Assembly (NCBI GenBank): GCA_017546445.1
Contig: JAFYWX010000008.1
Coordinates: 1-53,740, forward strand
DNA: 53,740 bases
Origin: Akkermansia sp.
GTDB lineage: Bacteria; Verrucomicrobiota; Verrucomicrobiia; Verrucomicrobiales; Akkermansiaceae
Direction of reading: 5' to 3'
Positions 15,735 through 24,169 of this stretch are shown here, in pieces; positions within the stretch are counted from its first letter, which is position 1; each line of letters starts with the position of its first letter. The notes under the pieces are model-generated. The model was not told the origin of the DNA, searched no databases, and worked only from the letters and a program-made list of their open reading frames with translations. Both the position numbers and the translations under genes were made by a program.

Positions 15735-16304
15735 ATGAAAGCGCTGAAGGACCGTATTCTCAAAGATGGCAAATGCTTCCCGGGCGGCATTCTCAAGGTG
15801 GACAGCTTTATCAACCACCAGATGGATGCCACGCTGATGCGCTCCATGGCGGTAGAATTTGTGCGCCGTTTTGCTTCGGCCCGCATTAATAAGATTATCA
15901 CCGTGGAGGCCAGCGGCATCGCCCCCGCCATCATGGTGGGCAACCTGCTGGAGCTGCCGGTGGTTTTCGCGAAGAAAAAGAAGCCCAGCACCATGGAGAA
16001 TATGCTCTGCACCAGCATTCATTCCTTCACCAAGGGGAAAGATTATACCGTATGCGTGAGCGGCGAATATCTGGGCCCGGAGGACCGCGTGCTTTTCATC
16101 GATGATTTCCTGGCCAACGGCAACGCCGCCATGGGCATCCTTGATTTAGTGAAGCAAGCCGGTGCCACTCTCGAGGGCATGGGATTCCTCATCGAAAAAT
16201 CGTTCCAGAACGGTGGCAACGAGCTGCGCCGCATGGGGATTCATGTAGAATCCCTGGCTATCATCGACAGCCTCGACAACTGCACGATTCAGCTGCGCGA
16301 TTGA
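15735..16304 (+). CDS. xpt: Xanthine phosphoribosyltransferase
   Basis: A 189-residue enzyme that makes XMP from xanthine and PRPP in purine salvage. It aligns along its whole length with the Bacillus Xpt pattern: [65 protein letters not shown], the PRPP-binding motif [14 protein letters not shown], and a [19 protein letters not shown] ending. The start at 15735 gives the canonical N-terminus and follows the promoter; the frame is open upstream but that part does not resemble the family. The gene is monocistronic. Confidence 0.95.
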   Translation: MKALKDRILKDGKCFPGGILKVDSFINHQMDATLMRSMAVEFVRRFASARINKIITVEASGIAPAIMVGNLLELPVVFAKKKKPSTMENMLCTSIHSFTKGKDYTVCVSGEYLGPEDRVLFIDDFLANGNAAMGILDLVKQAGATLEGMGFLIEKSFQNGGNELRRMGIHVESLAIIDSLDNCTIQLRD

Positions 16305-16365
16305 TGCGACCACGTTAACGAGGCGTGGCAAAGAAATTCAAAATGGCTTTACAGAAACTTCCTGC

Positions 16366-16393
16366 TTGCCTTCTTGTTATTTTCTGCTAGTAT
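16366..16393 (+). promoter_or_regulatory. Promoter of the sigma factor gene, near-leaderless
   Basis: TTGCCT (16366-16371), 16-bp spacer, TAGTAT (16388-16393). The GTG start codon at 16403 is only 9 bp after the -10 box. This rules out the out-of-frame ATG that overlaps the -10. Confidence 0.5.
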
Positions 16394-16402
16394 GGCAGGC
16401 GA

Positions 16403-17068
16403 GTGCAACAAGAACAACCCATCCCCACGCCTGATGACAACGAGCTCGAGAAGCTCGCTGCCCGCACCCGGCGTAGTCTCATCATGCGACTGGGCGATTG
16501 GAAAGACCAGCGCAGCTGGGATGAATTCTACCGCACTTACTGGCGCCTGATTTATTCTGTGGCCGTCAAAGCCGGGCTCCGCGAAGACGAGGCCTGGGAT
16601 GTGGTGCAGGAAACGGTGCTCACCATTGCCAAGCAGAGCCTGCGCAATGCCTACGACCCGGAACGCGGTTCATTCAAGATGTGGCTGTGGAATGTAACCC
16701 GCTGGCGCATCAATGACCAGTTCCGCCAGCGCGGCAAGGCTCCCCTGCCCGCCACCGCCGGTGAGGATGCCAACCAGCCCGCCCGCGAACCAGTCGAAAA
16801 TGTTCCCGACACCTCCGGCAACAATTTCACCGAAATCTGGGAACGCGAGTGGCAGGAGAATGTGATGAAGGCAGCGCTGGAGCGCGTGAAGATGCGCGTA
16901 TCTCCCCGCCAGTTCCAGATTTTTGAATGCAACGTGCTCCAGGGCATGAACGCCACCGATGTGCGCCGACTCCTCGGTGTGAGCATGACCCAGGTCTACC
17001 TGGCCAAGCACCGCGTAGGCAGCGTGCTGAAAAAGGAGATAGAATATATACGCGCGCAGGAAAAGTGA
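16403..17068 (+). CDS. ECF-type RNA polymerase sigma factor
   Basis: A 221-residue sigma-70 family protein. Region 2 spans about residues 35-105 (SWDEFYRTYWRLIYSVAVKA, then EDEAWDVVQETVLTIAK, with GSFKMWLWNVTRWRINDQFR contacting the -10); a variable linker (106-150, Pro-rich) follows; region 4 is about 155-215 (SPRQFQIFECNVLQGMNATD, VRRLLGVSMTQVYLAKHRV, the -35 helix-turn-helix). The TRRSLIMRLGDWKDQRSW N-terminus is typical of planctomycete and verrucomicrobial ECF factors. The start is a GTG; no in-frame ATG occurs until residue 28. No anti-sigma gene is adjacent, so control may be transcriptional or by a distant partner. Confidence 0.88.
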   Translation: MQQEQPIPTPDDNELEKLAARTRRSLIMRLGDWKDQRSWDEFYRTYWRLIYSVAVKAGLREDEAWDVVQETVLTIAKQSLRNAYDPERGSFKMWLWNVTRWRINDQFRQRGKAPLPATAGEDANQPAREPVENVPDTSGNNFTEIWEREWQENVMKAALERVKMRVSPRQFQIFECNVLQGMNATDVRRLLGVSMTQVYLAKHRVGSVLKKEIEYIRAQEK

Positions 17069-17075
17069 TTTGAAT

Positions 17076-17103
17076 TACGAGTTACGAAGTACGAGTTACG
17101 AAG
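17076..17103. repeat. Short tandem repeat (2 x 14 bp)
   Basis: TACGAGTTACGAAG occurs twice in direct tandem, starting 7 bp after the sigma factor stop codon and ending at the hairpin array. Confidence 0.8.
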
Positions 17104-17113
17104 TAGAAATTCC

Positions 17114-17285
17114 CTGCCCGTTTCCGGGCAGCTCCTTAAATCTCGCGGACACCGTCCGCGAAATTCTCTCTGCGCCAGCAGAAATTCTCTCGCCCACCAG
17201 GGCGAAATTCTCTCTGCGCAGCAGAAATTCTCTCATCCCGACTGGCGGGATGAAATACGCCTGCGGCGGGATGAACGCGGCAGTT
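17114..17285. repeat. Array of unlike short hairpins with constant AAATTCTCT spacers (array A)
   Basis: Successive perfect hairpins CTGCCCG-TTTC-CGGGCAG (17114-17131), a TCGCGGAC/GTCCGCGA stem, CTGCGCCAGCAG, CGCCC-ACCA-GGGCG, CTGCGCAGCAG and CATCCCG/CGGGATG (17234-17252). Between most of them stands GAAATTCTCT or a close variant. Stem sequences differ from unit to unit while the spacer stays fixed. It fills most of the 306-bp gap between the sigma gene and the next gene; no open frame is credible. The last hairpin is followed by a partial GCCTGCGGCGGG unit. Confidence 0.8.
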
Positions 17286-17323
17286 TGTGCAGCATGAATG
17301 ACACAGGCCGTGGGTTTTCGTGC

Positions 17324-17351
17324 TTGCAACGCTGCAGGAAAAGCGTAGAAT
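17324..17351 (+). promoter_or_regulatory. Promoter of the PpiD-like gene
   Basis: TTGCAA (17324-17329), 16-bp spacer, TAGAAT (17346-17351), 23 bp before the ATG. Confidence 0.55.
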
Positions 17352-17374
17352 AGCCGCATTAGCACGTTTTCATC

Positions 17375-19135
17375 ATGAGCGCACTCGAATTCATCCGCAA
17401 AAACTCACTTCTCGTACTCATCGTGGTGGCCGGCGTTGGTCTTGGTCTGCTGATGATGGACTACGGAGATCGTGGCAGCATGTTTGTAAAGGACTACTAC
17501 ATTCAGGTGAACGGCACCGGTTATTCCTATCCAGAAACAGCCGCCCTGGGTGAGAATGGTCAGAGCTATGTGCAGTCCCTGCACAACACAACCAGCTCCA
17601 AGATGCGCGATATGTTCGACAAGAACGAAAACGAGGAGCTCGACGACACGGAGATGGCCGCTCTGCAGGCCTGGGCTTCCGAGCACCCGGAGTATGACCG
17701 TTTCGTGCAGTTCCTGAGCAGCATTTACCAGAGCTGGAGCTATGGCTTCGCCGATGATGGTGCTGTGAACATTGCCGTGAACCGCGCTGTGATTCAGGAG
17801 CAGGCTCAGGAAATGGGCATCTACCCCTCCAAGGAACAGATTGACGCCTACCTGCAGGCCATGCCTGTTTTCAAGAAGGCTGATGGCAGCTTTGACCAGG
17901 AGCTCTACCAGCGCATGACCGGTTTCCGCAACGGTGCCGCCAACAACCAGCAGGAAAAAGCTTTCCGCAGCGTGATTGCCGACATGATGGTATGGGAAGC
18001 TATCGGTGACCTGATGACCAACGGTCTCCAGATGCAGAACCAGAACGCCAGCGAGCTGGTAGACGTTCAGTACCAGCAACTTCGCGGCAAGACCGCCTGG
18101 CTCGCCAAGGACAGGCTGCCCGCCCCCGCCGCTGCTACCGAAGAGGAAATCAAGGCTTTCTGGGAACAGAATAAGGATAATTACAAGAGCGCCGAGCGCC
18201 GTATCGTTTCCGTGTACACCCTCAGCCCCGCAGAGGGTTCCAGCCTGGAGGCTCTCATGGCCACAGCTGATACGCTGATGCAGGATCTCTCCCAGGCCAA
18301 CGGCAAGGGCTTTGATGACAAGCTCGCAGCAGCAGCAGAAAATCCTGAGAATGAACCCTTTACCTACCTGAACAGCGAAAACAAGAGCCATATCATCACG
18401 GCACTGGGCACCCGCGATGCAGCCCCCGCCGAACTACTGGTGCAGGTAGAGCACAACGGTACCACCACCACACTGGCTGATATTGCCTTCAACGAAGTGG
18501 AGGCTGCTCCCTCCGTGGCAGAATTCGAGGCAGCCCACAATGCCGGCAAGGATGACGAGCTGGCAACCATCCGCCAGGTGCGCGGTTACTTCCCCACTCA
18601 CGATGGCAAGATTGCCTTCATCCGCGTGGAAGCCATTGAGGAACCGACAGTTCTGACTTATGAGGAAGCCAAGGCCGCCGCCGCTGCCGACCTGCAGACC
18701 GAGCGCGTAGCCAACGCCCTGACCGATGCTTCCAACAAACTGTACGAGGAAATGACCAAGGCCTGTGATGAAAACGGCATTGATGCCGCCTTTACCAAGG
18801 CCACTGAAGCTGGAGCCATTGTAGAGGATTTCGGTCCGGTCGGCCTGGGCATTTCCCACAAAGGCCTCCCCATGGGGCTTGAGGTTCAGTCACTTGTACT
18901 CATCCCGAATGGCAAACTTGCTCCGATGGTATCGCTGAACGGCGGAGCCCGCATCACGGGTGTGACGGGTCGCACGGTGGAAAACAGTGCACAGTACACC
19001 GCCATGAAGTCCTTCATGTACATCCCCACCATGAACATGCGTCTGCGTGGTGAAGTATTGCTCGACTGGCTCCATGATGCCTATAACCGCTACAACGTCA
19101 AGCTTTCCGAACATATCAAACTGAATAATCAATAA
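17375..19135 (+). CDS. Membrane-anchored PpiD/SurA-like periplasmic foldase
   Basis: A 586-residue protein with one N-terminal membrane anchor (about residues 11-28, after MSALEFIRKNS) and a large periplasmic part. That layout and the SurA-N-like helical region (INRAVIQEQAQEMGIYPSKE-type segment, 'FWEQNKDNYKSAERRIVSVYTLSP', repeated FPTHDGKIAFIRVEAI) resemble PpiD, a chaperone for outer-membrane proteins leaving the Sec channel. A clear parvulin catalytic domain is not obvious. An EF-hand-like calcium loop, DKNENEELDDTE, lies near residue 83, which is not usual for PpiD. It is probably cotranscribed with the POT transporter 21 bp downstream. Confidence 0.65.
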   Translation: MSALEFIRKNSLLVLIVVAGVGLGLLMMDYGDRGSMFVKDYYIQVNGTGYSYPETAALGENGQSYVQSLHNTTSSKMRDMFDKNENEELDDTEMAALQAWASEHPEYDRFVQFLSSIYQSWSYGFADDGAVNIAVNRAVIQEQAQEMGIYPSKEQIDAYLQAMPVFKKADGSFDQELYQRMTGFRNGAANNQQEKAFRSVIADMMVWEAIGDLMTNGLQMQNQNASELVDVQYQQLRGKTAWLAKDRLPAPAAATEEEIKAFWEQNKDNYKSAERRIVSVYTLSPAEGSSLEALMATADTLMQDLSQANGKGFDDKLAAAAENPENEPFTYLNSENKSHIITALGTRDAAPAELLVQVEHNGTTTTLADIAFNEVEAAPSVAEFEAAHNAGKDDELATIRQVRGYFPTHDGKIAFIRVEAIEEPTVLTYEEAKAAAAADLQTERVANALTDASNKLYEEMTKACDENGIDAAFTKATEAGAIVEDFGPVGLGISHKGLPMGLEVQSLVLIPNGKLAPMVSLNGGARITGVTGRTVENSAQYTAMKSFMYIPTMNMRLRGEVLLDWLHDAYNRYNVKLSEHIKLNNQ

Positions 19136-19156
19136 ACATAGAACTTACGATTCGTT

Positions 19157-20800
19157 ATGGCCCTGCCTGCACAATCCAAATACATCGTAGGCAATGAGGC
19201 CTGCGAACGTTTCAGCTTCTATGGTATGCGAAGCATCCTTGTCGCTTACATGACGGGGATGCTTCTCATGTCTAAAAATGAAGCAACTGAGGTAGTTCAC
19301 CTCTTTATTGCCTGCACTTACCTGCTTCCGCTGCTGGGAGCCTGGCTTGCGGACCGTTTCCTGGGCCGCTACCGTACGATTATTTCCATTTCACTGCTCT
19401 ATTGCCTTGGTAACGCAGTTCTCGCCATGGCAGATTTCGCCGGGGACGTCGAAACCCGAAAGTGGATTCTCTTTATCGGCTTGACTATCATAGCCATAGG
19501 TGCCGGCGGCATCAAACCGTGTGTGTCCGCTTTCGTGGGTGACCAGGTGCCGGAGGCTGAGAAAAACGGGCCAACCATGACCCGTCTTTACGCAGCATTT
19601 TACTGGTCCGTCAACCTCGGTTCCTTCTTCTCCTTCCTGGTCATTCCCTGGGTGCGCCAGAATTGGGGCTACAGCTGGGCTTTTGGTATTCCCGGCATTT
19701 TCATGGCGCTCGCCACGCTCATTTTCTGGCTGGGTCGCAAAAAATACAACCATGTTCCCCCCACTCAGCCGGAATTCCTGCACGCGCTTTGCTCCCGTGT
19801 ATTCCAAGGACCGGCTCGCGCTTGTGAACGCTTTGGTGGTGAAGCAGTTAAACGCGCAACCAACACCGCTATCGGCATTGCTGCCTTTGTGGTGATTGCC
19901 CCCATCGTGGTGCTGCTCGGCAACTGGGCACATGATGGCGGTGCCAGAATTGCAGCTCTGAGTGGAGCCAGCGAAACGGCAACCGCCCTCATCGGTGTAC
20001 TGACACTGATTCTTTACGTCATTGCGCTTCTTCTGGCAGCGCTGAAACTTGCAGCCTCCACCGGCATGAAGGGCTTCCTCGGCGTATTGGGTTGCATGAT
20101 ATTTGAATCCAAAGAGGAAATAAACAAGCGTTTTACCGAAAGCGAAAAGAGAGGCGTGCGTAACCTGGTTCGCGTGCTCATTGTTTTCCTCATGATTATA
20201 CCCTTCTGGAGTCTCTATGACCAGACCGCCTCCTCCTGGGTACTGCAGGGCAAGATGATGAAGAGCATTGATTTGAGCTGGGGAGGTGTTAAGTTCAGCT
20301 TTGGCGCGGAAGAAATGCAGAGCTTTAACCCGTTGCTTATCATGACCTTCGTACCTTTAGTCACCTTATTTGTATACCCACATATCGGCCGCTGGGCCGC
20401 CCCGCTCAAGCGCATGGGTCTGGGTATTCTGATGGCCGGTATTGCCTATGGTGCCGTGGCTGCGCTGCAGCAGCGTATTGACACCGGCGCGCAGCTCAGC
20501 ATCCTCTGGCAGTGCATTCCGTACTTCCTGCTCACGCTTTCTGAGATTCTGGTGAGCACCACTGGTCTGGAATATGCCTACACGGCCGCCGGCAAGAACC
20601 TGAAGAGTATCGTTTCCAGTTTCTGGCTGCTTACCAGCACGCTGGGCAACCTGCTCGTGGTATTCCTCACCACCCTGGTGGACGATCCCGCAAGCGTACA
20701 GGCCTTTGTGCTGTACGGCTGCATGTCCATCCTGGTGGGTATTGTGTTCATTTTTGTGACCACACGTCAGCGTTTTGCTGCTGAGCCGGAAGAGAGCTAA
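19157..20800 (+). CDS. Proton-dependent oligopeptide transporter (POT/PTR2 family)
   Basis: A 547-residue membrane protein with 12-14 helices that imports di- and tripeptides with protons. The family signature ACERFSFYGMR (E-x-x-E-R-F-x-x-Y-G-like) is in helix 1, followed by GAWLADRFLGRYRTI, the GAGGIKPCVSAFVGDQ motif and the FYWSVNLGSFFS motif in helix 5. Later come IPFWSLYDQTASSWVLQG and ETLVSTTGLEYAYTAA-like segments. It has a cytoplasmic loop of about 40 residues between helices 6 and 7. Import of peptides suits a gut bacterium with many secreted peptidases. A bidirectional terminator follows. Confidence 0.93.
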   Translation: MALPAQSKYIVGNEACERFSFYGMRSILVAYMTGMLLMSKNEATEVVHLFIACTYLLPLLGAWLADRFLGRYRTIISISLLYCLGNAVLAMADFAGDVETRKWILFIGLTIIAIGAGGIKPCVSAFVGDQVPEAEKNGPTMTRLYAAFYWSVNLGSFFSFLVIPWVRQNWGYSWAFGIPGIFMALATLIFWLGRKKYNHVPPTQPEFLHALCSRVFQGPARACERFGGEAVKRATNTAIGIAAFVVIAPIVVLLGNWAHDGGARIAALSGASETATALIGVLTLILYVIALLLAALKLAASTGMKGFLGVLGCMIFESKEEINKRFTESEKRGVRNLVRVLIVFLMIIPFWSLYDQTASSWVLQGKMMKSIDLSWGGVKFSFGAEEMQSFNPLLIMTFVPLVTLFVYPHIGRWAAPLKRMGLGILMAGIAYGAVAALQQRIDTGAQLSILWQCIPYFLLTLSEILVSTTGLEYAYTAAGKNLKSIVSSFWLLTSTLGNLLVVFLTTLVDDPASVQAFVLYGCMSILVGIVFIFVTTRQRFAAEPEES

Positions 20801-20828
20801 CACAATTTACCCGGTATCCATACACCAA

Positions 20829-20860
20829 AAAAGCCCGATTGTTGAATCGGGCTTTTCTGC
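20829..20860. terminator. Bidirectional terminator
   Basis: Twelve-bp stem AAAAGCCCGATT / AATCGGGCTTTT with a GTTG loop, between the POT gene (+) and the ribbon-helix-helix gene (-). Confidence 0.85.
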
Positions 20861-20876
20861 ATTCTGTATCAAATGT

Positions 20877-21068
20877 TTAATTATCGTTATCCGCCTCTTC
20901 CTTCAGAAGTTCTTCATACTCCTGAACCGTCTCTTCAATGAAGAGCGTGACGGCGGATGTCATGGTCTGACCGTAGTAGGCGCAGGCCTGCTGGAATTTG
21001 GCCACCAGCTCGCTGTCTACGTACAAGCCAAGCATTTTCTTATTCTCTGCTCTCTGTCGGGGTGCCAT
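20877..21068 (-). CDS. Ribbon-helix-helix-like small DNA-binding protein
   Basis: A 63-residue protein. A basic N-terminus (MAPRQRAENKK) and a strand (MLGLYVDSEL) are followed by two helices (VAKFQQACAYYGQT and MTSAVTLFIEETVQEYEELL), the Arc/CopG ribbon-helix-helix layout, and an acidic tail. Such proteins act as dimeric repressors or antitoxins; no toxin gene is next to it. The start is set at 21068: the frame continues 11 codons upstream but into the 3' end of fmt. It lies 4 bp after the fmt stop codon and is almost surely cotranscribed with it. Confidence 0.65.
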   Translation of the reverse strand: MAPRQRAENKKMLGLYVDSELVAKFQQACAYYGQTMTSAVTLFIEETVQEYEELLKEEADNDN

Positions 21069-21072
21069 AATC

Positions 21073-22059
21073 TTAAACGGTGGGGGTTGTAGGGATACCA
21101 AGGATAGTGCCGGGCATAATCTTGTGGCCGGCGAAGAAACTTTCAGCGTTCATCTTGCGGGCGCCGCTGGGCTGCATCGTGGTGATGCGGATAGCGCCGC
21201 CACGGCGGCCACCACAGGAAACCAGCATACCATCCGGGCCGGATTCCAGCACCATGCCGGGCACGGCATCAGACGGCTTGCGGATATTGGAGAACACATC
21301 CACCGGCGGGAAAATCTTGAGCGTCTTGTCCTGCCCGCTGTGCACAGAGGGATACACCGTGAAAGTACCCGGCCAGGAATGATAGGCGCGGATTTTACGG
21401 GCCACCTGCAGGGCCGGCTGTTCCCAGTCAATCTGGCCATGGGCGCGCAGCAGCTTGGGCGCATAGGTCATGAGGTTCTCGTCCTGCGCCTCACGCTCAG
21501 CGGTGCCATCGGCCAGCTGCGTGATGGCCTGCACCAAGGCATCCGGCGCCATCAGGGCCAGATCATCATGCAGGCTTTCGGCAGTCTCCGTGCCACGCAG
21601 CGGCACAACTGCCTTGCAGATGATATCGCCGGCATCCAGCTTCTTCACCACGTGCATGATGGTGATACCGGTTTCATCATCACCGGCCTCAATAGCAGCC
21701 TGAATGCAGGCAGCACCACGGTGACGCGGCAGCAGGGAGGCGTGGGCATTGATGCAGGCAATCTTCGCTACATCGATAACCTCCTGCGACAGAATCTGGC
21801 CGTAGGCCATCACCACTACAATATCCGGCTCATAGGCCCGCAGCTGCTCCACAGCAGCGGCATCCCGCATGCGTTCCGGCTGGAACACGGGAATCCCCAG
21901 CTGCTCAGCCACCACCTTCACGCGCGGCGGCGTCAGCTCCATGTGTCGACCCACCGGGCGGTCGGGCTGCGTAATCAGCGCCACCACGTTCCCGGTCTCA
22001 GCCAGCTTCTGAAAGGAGGGGATGGCGATATCCCCCGTTGCCATCATCACGATTCGCAT
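21073..22059 (-). CDS. fmt: Methionyl-tRNA formyltransferase
   Basis: A 328-residue cytoplasmic enzyme that formylates initiator Met-tRNA with 10-formyl-tetrahydrofolate. The formyltransferase core has MRIVMMATGDIAIPSF, VVVMAYGQILS, the catalytic Asn and His in INAHASLLPRHRGAACIQ (N104, H106) and the catalytic Asp in KKLDAGDII (D142). The family's tRNA-binding SLLPRHRGAA loop is present. The C-terminal OB-fold follows from about residue 205. The ATG is only 6 bp after the -10 box, so the transcript appears leaderless. The usual partner def (peptide deformylase) is not adjacent. Confidence 0.96.
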   Translation of the reverse strand: MRIVMMATGDIAIPSFQKLAETGNVVALITQPDRPVGRHMELTPPRVKVVAEQLGIPVFQPERMRDAAAVEQLRAYEPDIVVVMAYGQILSQEVIDVAKIACINAHASLLPRHRGAACIQAAIEAGDDETGITIMHVVKKLDAGDIICKAVVPLRGTETAESLHDDLALMAPDALVQAITQLADGTAEREAQDENLMTYAPKLLRAHGQIDWEQPALQVARKIRAYHSWPGTFTVYPSVHSGQDKTLKIFPPVDVFSNIRKPSDAVPGMVLESGPDGMLVSCGGRRGGAIRITTMQPSGARKMNAESFFAGHKIMPGTILGIPTTPTV

Positions 22060-22065
22060 AGCGCC

Positions 22066-22094
22066 TAAATACCAGAATTTCGGTGTTTAGTCAA
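22066..22094 (-). promoter_or_regulatory. Promoter of fmt, leaderless
   Basis: Minus strand: TTGACT (22089-22094), 17-bp spacer, TATTTA (22066-22071), 6 bp before the ATG. Confidence 0.5.
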
Positions 22095-22123
22095 GCGATA
22101 TTTAGCTTTTCCTTAATTATTTG

Positions 22124-22646
22124 CACATGTGTCCCAAAGAAAGCTGCACCAAATTGGAGTTTGTCGGGCAGCGGGCTCGCGACAGCGAACGGAACATTGA
22201 GCCCGGAGGGCGACATAACAATAGCGAGTGGTGCAGCGGCGTTAGCCGCGAAACCACTCGTTTTAGTGTAAAAAGTCATTAGAACCCGTGGAACGGGTGA
22301 CAGAAACGCATGGCTTAAAAATCGTGTCAGGACGATCAAACAGCTATTCTCTCATAGAGAATTTATATTGAAATTAAGGCGCATATGTAGCAACCCTCTC
22401 TGTCACCCGTTCCACGGGTTCCTATTCCTTATTTTTTTCTTTACGAGGGGTTACGCGCACCATGCTGACGCACGGTGCGCTCCACCGCCTCGCTATTGAT
22501 AGGCCGCCCGTTTCACGGGCTTTTGAATTCCGCTCGCTGACGCGAGCCATCAGCCCGCCAAATCGCCATCTATAAAGAGGGGGGAATCAGGCGCCAAAAC
22601 GGTGTTGATAATGCAGTCAATTATGAAAAACTTTGGGACACATGTG
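22124..22646. repeat. Modular palindromic repeat element, copy 2, with perfect 16-bp terminal inverted repeats
   Basis: The ends are CACATGTGTCCCAAAG (22124-22139) and its exact reverse complement (22631-22646). Inside the left end is the tail module CCAAATTGGAGTTTGTCGGG. Inside the right end, read on the minus strand, is the head module AATTGACTGCATTATCAACA, CCGTTTT and GATGGCGATTTGG. The interior is nearly the same as copy 1 (929-1352): the nested hairpin CGAGTGG..GCGGCG..CGCCGC-like..CCACTCG, AACCCGTGGAACGGGTGAC and its mirror, GCGCACCATGCTGACGCACG and so on. Two left-arm hairpins differ from copy 1. It fills the 645-bp gap between fmt and the thioredoxin gene; no gene is seen in it. Confidence 0.88.
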
Positions 22647-22704
22647 AATTATTTGGCCTTTATTACTGGCGATTTGCGCCCTGACTGAATCAACAATGCC
22701 AGCA

Positions 22705-23655
22705 TCACCGGGGGCGGCTGGAGCGGAGCATCTGGAGAAGCGCGTCGGGGTCGCGGAAATACTTATCCAGGAACCGCTGCAGCTCGGCTGCTTCCTGAGC
22801 CGGAAGCATCGGCAGCAGCTCCTCGAACATGCGGCGGGTGGACTCAATCTCCTCCACGGAATCCGCGATGGCCATGGCATGCTGACAGCGGGCCATCATC
22901 ACCTCGGTGCGGTTCGCCGGCAGCGCCTCTGCCAGCTGCTTCTCCAGCAGGCGGCCCATCTGCGGGCTGGCATGCGGCACCGTCTCTCGCTGGGCCTGGA
23001 AAAGACTGGCCTGCTCCTTAGCTGCCACCATTCCGCGGATTCCGGTCACATTAGCGGCATCGGCCTCCAGGATGGCCTGCATCAGCTCCTCGCGGGGCAC
23101 GGCGAATGACTTACTCTCCGGGAATTTCTTGTAAATCTGGAACAAGGTGCGGGCACGTTCCTCACCCACCTGCCCTGCAGCCTTGCAGAACAGGACCGCA
23201 GCCTCGCAGGCGCCCTCCAGCAGTTTCTGAGCCTCGGCCACGGTCACATTGCCATCCTGGAATCCGCCCATCACCTGCCCCTGCGGGTTAATGACCATCA
23301 GCGTAGGGAAGCCGCCCACACCATATTGCTCTGCAATCGCCTCATTCCGGCGCAGCAGAGCCTGGTCAAAACTCTTCCGTCGCGGCAAATCCACTTCCAT
23401 CAGCACAAAGCGGGAGGAAGCAAACTCCCGGAAAGCCAGCGAATCCAACACCGTGCGGCGCAGCCGCACGCAGGCGCTGCACCAGTCCGAGCCGGTAAAA
23501 TCAATAAGCACCAGCTTGTTCTCCTTTGCCGCCTGGCGGCAGGCCGCGGGCAAATCAGTCATCCACCCGTCTGCGGCCATCACCGCACTCAGCAGCATCG
23601 GCATCCCACAGGTGAGCATCAGTAACCCACGCATCCATTCAAGAAGCTTTTTCAT
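22705..23655 (-). CDS. Secreted thioredoxin-family protein with a helical C-terminal domain
   Basis: A 316-residue protein. The signal peptide is residues 1-27 (cleavage after AVMA). A thioredoxin-like domain of the DsbD-gamma/thioredoxin-7 type follows (about 33-150), with the active site WCSAC at 58-62 in IDFTGSDWCSACVRLRRTV and the cis-proline in VGGFPTLMVI. The rest (155-316) is helical, without a recognised family. It probably reduces or oxidises exported thiols. The start ATG at 23655 gives a proper signal peptide; an ATG four codons further up is in frame but less likely. It follows the DUF4870 gene by 14 bp, so they form an operon. Confidence 0.82.
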   Translation of the reverse strand: MKKLLEWMRGLLMLTCGMPMLLSAVMAADGWMTDLPAACRQAAKENKLVLIDFTGSDWCSACVRLRRTVLDSLAFREFASSRFVLMEVDLPRRKSFDQALLRRNEAIAEQYGVGGFPTLMVINPQGQVMGGFQDGNVTVAEAQKLLEGACEAAVLFCKAAGQVGEERARTLFQIYKKFPESKSFAVPREELMQAILEADAANVTGIRGMVAAKEQASLFQAQRETVPHASPQMGRLLEKQLAEALPANRTEVMMARCQHAMAIADSVEEIESTRRMFEELLPMLPAQEAAELQRFLDKYFRDPDALLQMLRSSRPR

Positions 23656-23669
23656 CCCTGTAAGCATGT

Positions 23670-24047
23670 TCAGGATTCACCGCCTCTGGATCTGGGGGGA
23701 CGAATAAACGGTATAGTCAAGCCGAACTGGTAGCTCGAATCCTCTGAGCAGGCACGGCAGACATCTTTCACGCAGGCAATCACCCACCATATGCCGAGAA
23801 CAAACAGAGGAATGAATCCAATGATAACCAGACACAATCCCATAGAAATATAGAACCAGATAGCCCACGAAATCGCCACATTCAGACGCCGGCGGGCATA
23901 ATCCGCAACCTCCGCATCCTCATCCCCCCGCATGAACAGCCAGCAGATTAACGAAGGCAGAAAGGGAATGCTGACTACGGAAGACAGCAGAAACGGCCCA
24001 AGTGCATTGCAAAGGGAGCAAAGGAGAATCTTGTCTCTGGACTTCAT
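23670..24047 (-). CDS. DUF4870-family small membrane protein
   Basis: A 125-residue protein with three membrane helices (about residues 8-35, 57-80 and 82-100). The RGDEDAEVADYARRRLNVAI loop between helices 1 and 2 is the hallmark of the DUF4870 (Tic20-like) family. The function is unknown. The start at 24047 follows a good promoter (24058-24086) by 10 bp; the 18 codons further upstream would lie across that promoter. It is the first gene of an operon with the thioredoxin-family gene. Confidence 0.78.
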   Translation of the reverse strand: MKSRDKILLCSLCNALGPFLLSSVVSIPFLPSLICWLFMRGDEDAEVADYARRRLNVAISWAIWFYISMGLCLVIIGFIPLFVLGIWWVIACVKDVCRACSEDSSYQFGLTIPFIRPPRSRGGES

Positions 24048-24057
24048 AACAACGGAA

Positions 24058-24086
24058 ACTATAGTATATTTGCCACTAAAAAGCAA
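24058..24086 (-). promoter_or_regulatory. Promoter of the DUF4870-thioredoxin operon
   Basis: Minus strand: TTGCTT (24081-24086), 17-bp spacer, TATAGT (24058-24063), 10 bp before the ATG. Confidence 0.55.
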
Positions 24087-24114
24087 TTCTAACAAACGCA
24101 CACTTGAAAGAAGA

Positions 24115-24143
24115 TTGAACCGTCAAACGAAAACTGTTACATT
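24115..24143 (+). promoter_or_regulatory. Promoter of the HD-domain gene
   Basis: TTGAAC (24115-24120), 17-bp spacer, TACATT (24138-24143), 26 bp before the ATG at 24170. It is divergent from the DUF4870 promoter, only 28 bp away. Confidence 0.45.
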
Positions 24144-24169
24144 ACAGCGAACCATTTCCTGAATCCTCT

